NCBI GenBank assembly: GCA_017311185.1
Contig: JAESUZ010004792.1
Location: 620,001-684,000, forward strand
DNA: 64,000 nt
Direction: 5' to 3'
From: Proteles cristata cristata
Taxonomy: Eukaryota; Chordata; Mammalia; Carnivora; Hyaenidae
Shown piece after piece: positions 55,809 through 64,000 of this stretch. A model generated the notes under the pieces. The model had not been told where the DNA came from. It saw only the letters and a program-made list of their open reading frames with translations, and searched no databases. Both the position numbers and the translations under genes were made by a program. How positions within the stretch are numbered: the first letter of the stretch is position 1; each line of letters starts with the position of its first letter.

Positions 55809-57149
55809 AGTCAATATTTGTTAATTTTGATAATGATTTTCTTAATCCAAAAGTTATTAAGCAATAAAATCTTTTTTTACAGCACATTACAGAAACTGAT
55901 CTTTTACTAGTATTTGAATAAGAAAAATAACTCATACCTTCCTGGTGTGATTTAATTGAAGATCCTGCTTGGAGGCAGGAGCATGAATTAAATGGCATCT
56001 TCTGCTCCCTCCCTTCCTCTCATTGCATCCACCCATCCTTGGGAAACCAGCTTCCTGCCTGCTCCCTAAAGCATCTTTTTTTTTTTTTTTAGATGGGAAA
56101 TTAGACAGCTCAGCAACATTTGGTAGCTGCTTTAGAAAGGAGACTTTTCCCAGACTCCACTATCTTTTTCTGTCTGACCTACTGTGGTTCCCAAATATAG
56201 GTTGGCTGTTCTTTGGTCTCATGTATCCATTGGGAAAGTTACAATAAACAAATATGACCTGTGAAAATGGAAGGAAATTGAAACCAAAAGCAAGTAAAGT
56301 AAAGAGGCAATGGACAGAGATAAAAATTCTAGTTAAGTCCCACACTGTCTGACAGAATCCATCATTTGCTGACTTGGCAGGAGATTTAGCCAACATTCTA
56401 AGCCCCAATTTTCTTGAAACTCAGAAAGCTTCCAGATAAGCAACTACAGCACTATTTGCAAACTTGCTGCTCAGCATACTGCAAGTGGCCCTTCACACAT
56501 CCTGCTAACTTATCAAGGGGTTCCTCAAGCCTTGATTTTTGATAGTATCATTACCATCATTATCCTCACCCTGAAATTTCACCCTGTCAGTCAAAATTCC
56601 CTATTAGGTCCTTGCCCTCAGGAACCCTCCTTCATCTTCCTCAGACACTGACACCCTTGAAAGAAATTAACAACTGAGAAAATAATAAGTCAGTGTCTGA
56701 GATGACCTGGCTCTTTTTGCAGAAATAGTAGAGGGCAAAGTGAAACTAAGGAAGAAAAAGATTCTGTCCACAGCAGTCAAATATAATGAATATAAGGCCT
56801 GGGATGCAACTATTGAATGAGACAATGAGGAAGAGCATCAATACTTCAACAGTATTTATTTTCTCTTGATCTACTTAGATCAACTTTTTTTCTCAAACCA
56901 ATCATCCTATTGTTTGACCAGTTCATGACATATAGTTTTTACAATTATCCCCTTACCCAAGATTTGATGTCACAAATGCAGAATCTATACTACGTGATAT
57001 AGGACAATGAGTTCCTCACTCTCTCATGCCCTTCTAGCTACTGACTTATTTCCATTCTTTGCTTGACAGCTTAGATTGCTGAGTTTTTTCTATATCTACA
57101 CTCCTAAAGATTACCTGTGGTCTCCACAGTTTTTAAAATCAGTGGGTAT
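55809..57149. other. Unclassified unique-looking DNA
   Basis: No repeat or gene is recognised in 1.3 kb. A T run lies at 56077-56090. The stretch near 56400-56600 has balanced composition and no decay signs. Confidence 0.45.
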
Positions 57150-58470
57150 TCTTCAACTATCTTTCATAATCTTTATGCAGCATTTGATACTATTGACAAC
57201 TCCATCTTTAAATTTCTATCTTCTCCTGACTTCTATGACCTATTATTCACCTTTTTGCTCTAGTGGTTAGGTTTTAGTGTGCCTCATAAGCTCATCCTCA
57301 TCTGTCCATCTACTAAATACTCATGTTCTCTAGAACCTTCCCACTGAACATGCTCTTCCTGGGATATCTCAACTCCTTATATGGTTTCAACTGCTTACAT
57401 TTTCCAAATCTAAATTTCTAGGCAATCTCTTGGGCTCCAGATCAATGTAACTATTTCCTGGACACTTCCACTTGGATGATGCCCAAGTCTACCAGATTCC
57501 ACAGGTTCAAGAAAGAATGCATGCTCTTCATTCCCCAAAACTCTTACTCCTCCTGAGTTTATCATACCAGTGACTTGGAAATTATTCTCCCCCCAACCCC
57601 CACTCAACTCCTCTTGCAAAACAACTCATCTTTGGTCTTATCGATTCTGCTTTCTTAAATACGTCTGGAATTGGCCTCTTCCCCTACCAGTTCAGCAACT
57701 ATTTCATCAGTCCTAAAATGGTCTTTCTTTCCCAATACATTCTCCATGATTTTTCCAGAATGTAAATAAATAAAGGTCTTCTATGCTTAAAATCTTTCCA
57801 TGGCTGGGGCACCTGGGTGACTCAGTCAGTTAAGTGTCCAACTTGAGCTCAGGTCATGATCAGATGAGTTCGAGCCCCATGCTGGGCTCTGTGCTGACAG
57901 CTCAGAGCCTGGAGCCTGCTTCACATACTGTGTCTCCCTCTCTCTCTTCCCCGCTCCCATTTGTGCTCTGTCTCTCTAAAAAATAAATAAACATTTTTTA
58001 AAAAAAGGTTTTTAATCTTTCCATGGCATTTCATTGCTTTGGGATATTTTTTCATCTCCTACTTTGACATGGCATTCTAGGCTTGGAAGTTCCTAATCTG
58101 GTCCCTACCTTCCCCCAGTCTAACCTCTCACCAATTCCCTCTGACACACAGACTCCTCAGTTATCAAATCAAACTACCTGCAGTGCACCATTCTTTTTAA
58201 AGAATGCTTTTTAAAATGCTCTCAAGATAAATTTGCACTGATCACCCCTAAGGTCATTTTGCTAATTTATGTTCCTTATTTTAAATCTTAACCCAAACTT
58301 TACCTCTTTCAGGAAGTTCTCTCCAACTACTTTCTCCAACCCTGGAAGAGTTTAAAAGTCTATTCTCTTTAATTGTATGATATCATTTCTTCTCTGTATA
58401 ACAGTATGTGTGATTGCCTTTATCTCTCACTAGGGTATGAGGTCCTTGAGAGATCAGTTTAGAAATTATT
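57150..58470 (+). repeat. L2 LINE: reverse transcriptase remnant to 3' end
   Basis: Forward L2 order: the reverse transcriptase motif remnant 'gcagcatttgatactattga' (decayed L-D-A-A-F-D-T-I-D) at 57178, 'ccagatcaatgtaactattt', 'gccacttggatgatgcccaa'-like block, 'ctttccatggcatttcattg', 'cctctttcaggaagttctct' and 'gggtatgaggtccttgag'. Stops break every frame. A SINE splits it at 57805. Confidence 0.78.
57805..58013 (+). repeat. CAN-SINE, forward, with perfect 14-bp target duplication
   Basis: Flanks 57791-57804 and 58014-58027 both read 'aatctttccatggc'. The body starts 'tggggcacctgggtgactca' and ends 'aaataaataaacattttt'. A deletion in the region before the B box removed several bases ('gatcatgatcagatgagttc'). 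Confidence 0.96.
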
Positions 58471-58496
58471 TTTCCTGAGCTAAGAATCTGTTTCTT

Positions 58497-60200
58497 GGGA
58501 GGAGGTAAGGTAGCAGAGGAGTAGGGAGCTCTGTACATTTCACTCGCCCCCATCTCTCAAACGGAGAAGGCCTGAAGCCATAGGAACCCTTACAGAATCC
58601 AGAAGTCTGGGAGGAAAAGGAGACGGAGTCCACTGAGAAAATCTTTTAGCCTGAGTGCGAACTGGGGAAGGTAAAAACCAGCCGGGACCAGAGACACAGA
58701 GAGAGGAGAGGAGGCCCCCTTTGCGGGGAACCACGGTGAGTCGAGGGAAAAAGAAAGAGCCACTGAAACTGCTCAAGGAACTGTCCCTGTCCCTGGAGAA
58801 GAGAAAAACCTCGGCTCAGGACACAGAGGGATCTGGTTTCCAGCTGTGCAGCTGACCTTGAGCGGGATGAACTGGTCCCAGGTGAAGCCAGGAGAAACTG
58901 CTCCTCTGCTTGCCAGCTCGACCTGGAGGGGAAGTGGTGGACCTGAAGCCGCTCTGTTCCCAGTGGGTAGGCGAGAGGCTTGAAGTTGCTCAAAGGGACT
59001 CCGCCTGCAGGTTTATATTTTGGACGGTATCACTGGGGTGTGGGAACTAAGATCTGCAAATGAGGCATGCCTTGGGACATAGAACACAGCCCACCTCGGC
59101 TATGCCAGGGCCACAGGGAGATCAGACCCAAAAGAGTGAGTTGCCAATGCTTGGTTCGAGAAGGGACTGGGCTGCCACCATTTTTCTCCCCACAACCACC
59201 AAGGCAGAACCTCAGGGAATCCAGGACCAGTGGAGGCTGAGACCTGACTATACCAAACCACGCCCATCCCCGCTAGAAAGTTGTTTTTTTTTTTTTTTTA
59301 ATAGAACCCGGGGCAAGACCACAATGGATGCACTGCTGTGATTGACTCTAGATCAATTCTTTCTATTCAGATATATTTTCCCTTGTCTCATTCGTATCCC
59401 TCTCTCTGCTAGACTGGGCACGCTGGTCACTGGTTTGTTTAAACAGTCACATTTAATCCATTCTCTAGAAGTATATTCTACACCTCCACCACTACCTTTC
59501 TATCTATTTCTCTGGAGTAATCAGACTATATAGTTTCTCTGAGTAACATTTACTTCGTTTCTTTCTCCTCGCCTCTTACCATATTCTCCTCTTTCTCTCT
59601 CTGAATTAAGCCTCTTAGTCTCTCTGACTGGTCATTTCTCTTCCAATTTCACTTCCTCTCTGCCCTGTCATTTCTCTCTTTGTATGTCCTCTTCCATCAG
59701 CACTGCATACACCCGGCTCTTTATTTATAGCTGGGAATTCGGGTTTTATGCTTTTGGACTGTCCTTTGTCTTTGGGTTTTTTCTTTTTTCTTTTCTTCTT
59801 TCCTATTTTTTATTTTTTTATTTTTATTTTTATTATTTGTTTTTCCTCCTTCCTCTTTTTTCCCCTTCTTTTTTTTTCCTTTTTCTTTTTCCCTTTCAGT
59901 TTGCATATTGTTGGATTTGTCTGTGCAATTGCGTGCCTTTGTTCCCTATGTGTTTGTCTGTCTGTTCTCTTTTCCAGGGCTACCTCAAGAAACAAGCCAA
60001 GTACACATGGTGGAGAGTCCCAAATACCACTACGAGTAGGGAAATAAAAGAACCAACGTCTCAACAAGAGAAACCAAGAGACACTATTCAAAGAACACTT
60101 CCTGAATGGACAGGCCCTGGAAGTCAAAGAGCCCTCTTTAGTACAGCAGTACTCACAGGTGCAGAAGGCATAACAAGCTTTTAAAATTAACAAGAGACAG
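58497..60200 (+). promoter_or_regulatory. L1 5'UTR with long polypyrimidine tract
   Basis: The first 800 bases are GC-richer and hold purine-rich repeats. A T run lies at 59282-59299. At 59769-59899 there is an almost pure pyrimidine tract ending in 'ttttccctttcag', followed by an octamer-like 'tttgcata'. An internal promoter is expected here from L1 biology, but none can be demonstrated from sequence alone. Confidence 0.7.
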
Positions 60201-61101
60201 AAGGCTAGCCAAACGGATGAAGTGAAAGAACTCTCTTCTAAAGAAATTCCAGGAAGAAATGACAGCTAAAGAGCTGTCAAAACAGTTATAAGCAACATAA
60301 CTGAACAAGAATTTAGAACAACAGTCATAAAATTAATCACTGGGCTTGAAAAAAGTATGGAAGACATCAGAGAAACTATTGCTACAAAGACTATGGAGAT
60401 TTAAAATAATTGTGATGAATTTTAAAAATGCTATAAATCAGATGCATAATAAAATTGAGGCGTCCAATGCATGGATTGAAGAGGCAGAGAGGAGAATACG
60501 TGAATTAGAAGACACAATTGTACAAAAAGAGGAAGCTGAGAAAAAGAGAGATAAACTGATTCAGGAACACGAAAGGAGAGTTTGAGAGCTGAGTGATATC
60601 ATAGGAATATCCATATTATAGGAATTCCAGAAGAGGAAGAGAGAGGGAAAGGCACTGAAGGAGTCCTTCAACAAATTATAGCTGAAAACCTCCCCAATCT
60701 GGGGAAGGAAACAAACATTGAAATCCAAGAGGCACAGAGAACTCCCCTCAGACATAACTTGAATCAATCTTCTGCATGACATATCAAAGTGAAATTGGCA
60801 AAATATAAGGAAAAAGAGAGAATTCTGAAAGCAGCTAGGGAGAAAAGGGCCCCAACATACAAAGGGAAACCTATCAGAGTGATTACAGACCTATCTACTG
60901 AAACTTGGCAGGCCAGCAAGTAATGGCAGGAAATCTTCAATGTGATCAACAGAAAAAAATACACAGTCAAGAATCCTCTATCTAGCAAGCTTGTCATTCA
61001 GAATAGAAAGAGAGATAAAAGTCTTTCCAAATGAACAAAAATTGAAAGAATTCGTCACCACTAAACCAGCCCTACAAGAAATCCTGAAGGGAACTCTATG
61101 A
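60200..61101 (+). pseudogene. L1 ORF1 pseudogene
   Basis: The coiled-coil part is still open at 60346-60585 ('KIEASNAWIEEAERRIRELE' with heptads), then a TGA at 60583-60585 breaks the frame. Downstream, translation in pieces shows the RNA-binding domain and the C-terminal phrases 'KEKERILKAAREKRAPTYKG' and 'TKPALQEILKGTL' before the TGA at 61099. ORF1p is the RNA chaperone of the L1 particle; this copy is dead. The start is not certain. Confidence 0.8.
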
Positions 61102-61169
61102 GGGAAATGTTGCAAGGAACACAAGTTACCAGAGACATCACCACAGACATAAATCCTACAAAGAACACA

Positions 61170-64000
61170 ATGACTCTCAACCCATATTTTTCAATAGTAA
61201 CACTGAATGTAAATGGACTAAATGCTCCCAATCAAAAGACATAGGGTAGCAGAATGGATTTAAAAAAAATAAAATCCAGCAATTCTTGCTGTCTACAAGA
61301 AACTCATTTAAGACCTGAGGATACCTTCAGATTAAAAGTAAGGGGATAGAGAAATATCTATCATGCTACTGGAAGTCAAAAGAAAGCAGGAGTAGCTATA
61401 CTTATATCAGATAAACTGGACTTTAAAGTAAAGGCAATAGCAAGGAATGAAGAAGGGCATTATATAATAATTACAGGGTCTATCCATCAGGAAGAGCTAA
61501 CAATTATAAATGTCTATGCATCAAATACAGAAGCACCAAAATACATAAAACAATTAATCACAAACAGAAACAATCTTATGGATAAGAATGTGCTAATAGC
61601 AGGGGACTTTAATATTCCGCTTACAGCAATGGATAGATCACCTAGACAGAAAATCACTACAGAAACAATGGACTCGAATGACACATTGGACCAGATGTAT
61701 TTGACAGATATATTTAGAACTCTACATTCTGAGGCCATGAAATTTACTTTCTTCTCAAGTGTGCATGGCACATTTTCCAAGACAGATCACATACTGGGAC
61801 ATAAAGCAGCCCTCAATAAATATAAAACAATTGAGATCATGCCATGCACACTTCCAAATCACAATGCTATGAAACCTGAAATCAACCACAGGACGAAGTC
61901 TGGAAAACCTCCAAAAACATGGAGGTTAAAGAACACCCTAGTAAAGAACGAATGGGCCAAATAAGCAATTAGAGGAAAATTTTAAAAATATATAGAAACA
62001 AATGAAAATGAAGATACAACAATTCAAACTCTATAGGATGCAGCAAAAGCAATCCTATAGGAAAGTACATTGCACTCCAAGCCAATTTCAAGAAATTATA
62101 AAAAGGGCAAGTACAAAATCTAACAGCGTACCTAAGGAGCTAGAAAGAGAGCAACAAGAGCATCCCAAACCCAGTAGTAGAAGAGAAATAATAAAAATCA
62201 GGGCAGAAATAATCAATATAGAATCGAAAATAAAAACAGTTAAACAGATTAATGAAACCATGAGTTGGTTTTTTGAAAAAATAAACAAGATTGACAAACG
62301 TCTAGCCAGGATTCTCAAAAAGAAAAGAAGGAGCACCAAAATAGACAAAATCATGAATTAAAATGGACTTATTACAACAAACCCCCAAAAAATACAATCA
62401 ATTATCAGGGAATACTATAAAAAATTATATGCCAACAAACTGGATAACTTAGAAGAAATGGACAAATTCCTAAACACATACTCACTACCAAAATTCACAT
62501 GGGAAGAGATAGAAAATCTGAATACACCCATAACTAGTGAAAAAATGGAATCAGTTATCAAAGTCTCCCAAAAAATAAGAGCTCTGGGCCAGATGCTTCC
62601 CTGGGGAATTCTCCCAGACATTTAAAACAGAGTTAATACCCATTCTTCTCAAGCTATTCCAAAAAATAGAAATCGAAGGAAAACTTCCAGACTCTTCTAT
62701 GACACCAGCATCACTTTGATTCCCAAGCCAGACAGAGACCCAGCAAAAAAAGAGAACTATAGACCAATATCCTTGATGAATGTGAATGCAAAAAACCTCA
62801 ACAAGATACTAGCAAATCAAATGCAACAGCACATAAAAAGAATTATCCACCGTGATCAAGTGGGATTCGTTCCTGGGTTCCAAGGCTGGTTCAATATTCG
62901 CAAATCAATCAATGCGATACATCACATTCACAACAGAAAAGATAAAAACCACATGATCCTGTCAATAGATGCTGAAAAAGTCTTTCACAAAATACAGCAA
63001 TTCTTCTTAATAAAGACCCCCGAGAAAGTAGGGACACAATGAACTTACTTAAACATCATAAAACCCATCTATGAAAAGCCCTCAGCTAACACCATCCTCG
63101 ATGGGGAAAAACTGAGAGCTTTGCCCCTGAAATCAGGAACACGACAAGGATGTCTAGTCTCACCACTGTTGTTCAACGTACTACTGGAAGTACTAGCATC
63201 ACCCAGCAGATAACAAAAGGAAATAAAAGACATCAGAATTGGTAAAGAAGAAGTCAAACTTTTACTTTTTGCAGACGAAATGATACACTACATAGAAAAC
63301 CCAACAGACTCCACCAGAAGCCTACTAGAACTGATCCAAGAATTCAAAAAAGTCACAGGGTACAAAATCAACATACAGAAATCGGTTGCATTTTTATACA
63401 CCAATAATGAAGCAACAGAAAAAGAAATCAAGAAATGGACCCCATTCACAATTGCACAAAAAAACGAAAATAGCAAGGAAATAAACCTAACCAAAGATAT
63501 AAGAGATCTGTATGATGAAAACTATAGAAAACTTATGAAGGAAATTGAAAAAGACACAAAGAAATGGAAAAACATCCCATGATCATGGATAGGAAGAATA
63601 AATATAGTTAAGACGTCATTACTACCTAAGGCACTCTACACATTCAATGCAATTCCAATCAAAATTGCACAAGCATACTTCTCAAAACTAGAACACACTA
63701 TCCTAAAATGTGTATGGAACCACAAAAGACCCCGAATAGCCAAAGTAATACTGAAAAATAAAACCAAAATGGGAGGCATCACCATCCCAGACTTTAGCCT
63801 CTACTACAAAGCTGTCATCATCAAGACAATATGGTACTGGCACAAAAACAGACACATAGACCAGTGGAATAAAATAAAGAACTCAGAATTGGACCCACAA
63901 GTGTACAGTCAACATATCTTTGGCAAAGCAGAAAAGAGTATCCAACGGAAAAAAGACAGCCTCTTTAATAGATGGTGCTGGGAGAACTGGACAGCAACAT
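61170..64000 (+). pseudogene. L1 ORF2 pseudogene (endonuclease and reverse transcriptase), 3' end outside the window
   Basis: The ATG at 61170 begins 'MTLNPYFSIVTLNVNGLNAP'. Endonuclease landmarks are open at 61578-61964: 'GDFNIPLTAMDRS', and a 'TDHILGHK' end with the catalytic Asp and His present. Reverse transcriptase fingers and palm are open at 62716-63042 ('[20 protein letters not shown]', '[20 protein letters not shown]'). The palm core reads FADEM at 63268-63282, where L1 enzymes have FADDM, so a catalytic aspartate is lost. Several stops and frameshifts (for example near 61241, 61977 and 62620) confirm inactivity. Confidence 0.9.

Larger units (their letters stand above)
58497..64000 (+). 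mobile_element. L1 LINE with 5'UTR, ORF1 and most of ORF2, truncated by the window end
   Basis: The element starts at 'ttgggaggaggtaaggtagc' and covers 5.5 kb in the sense direction: 5'UTR to about 60200, ORF1 to 61101, a short spacer and ORF2 from 61170. The 3' part is outside the window. It carries many stops and frameshifts and cannot make functional proteins. It is a felid-type L1 related to, but older than, the L1 at 47160. Confidence 0.92.

Noticed and set aside
17726..57900. Regularly recurring near-identical 30-base sequences suggestive of a CRISPR-like array
   Set aside because: They are dispersed SINE heads kilobases apart in both orientations in a mammalian genome.
59684..60184. 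166-codon open frame rich in Phe and Leu
   Set aside because: It is the translation of the polypyrimidine tract in the L1 5'UTR.

Overview
This window is non-coding DNA from a carnivoran genome, most probably a cat (Felidae or a close feliform). The evidence is at least nineteen tRNA-derived carnivore SINEs (CAN-SINE / SINEC type, with a head like GGCGCCTGGGTGGCTCAGTC and a CT-rich stretch followed by AAATAAATAAAACATT), most of the long feline form, together with LINE-1 3' ends of carnivore type. The remaining repeats are those expected in any placental mammal: L2, MIR, ancient L1M, MaLR LTRs, MER5A and Tigger1. I find no convincing protein-coding exon, no tRNA or rRNA gene, no CpG island and no CRISPR. 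The open reading frames are short chance frames or broken remnants of L1 ORF1/ORF2 and Tigger transposase.

Layout. 1-13.8 kb: old, diverged repeats (L2, MIR, L1M, MER5A), a GGAA array, a GC-richer block near 2.8-3.3 kb and two related segments that may be ends of a decayed LTR element. 13.8-18.4 kb: L2 copies interrupted by an L1M and by a recent SINE. 18.4-23.1 kb: a nested cluster in which an L1M hosts a SINE, other L1 pieces and a 2.9 kb L1 whose 5' part is inverted (twin priming). 23.1-34 kb: sparse unique DNA with SINEs, an L2 split by an L1M, and MIRs. 34.6-36.2 kb: a three-layer nest (old L1, younger L1, SINE). 37.4-37.8 kb: a solo retroviral LTR with a 5-bp target duplication. 39-41.6 kb: MaLR LTR, MER5A pieces and SINEs. 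41.6-48.3 kb: an L1M carrying a Tigger1 DNA transposon, itself split by an L1, then another L1 with an 18-bp target duplication. 48-58 kb: mostly unique DNA with L2, a MaLR LTR, a long alternating purine-pyrimidine tract and three SINEs. 58.5-64 kb: a sense-strand L1 with 5'UTR, ORF1 and most of ORF2, inactivated by many lesions and running off the window end.

The genes present are only transposon genes and they do not form a pathway. The window is best read as a record of successive insertions, with relative dates given by nesting and target-site duplications. A few repeat-free stretches (about 10.6-10.8, 25.5-25.7 and 52.9-53.2 kb) could be conserved regulatory DNA, but only cross-species alignment can tell. 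I did not find an undescribed biological system.
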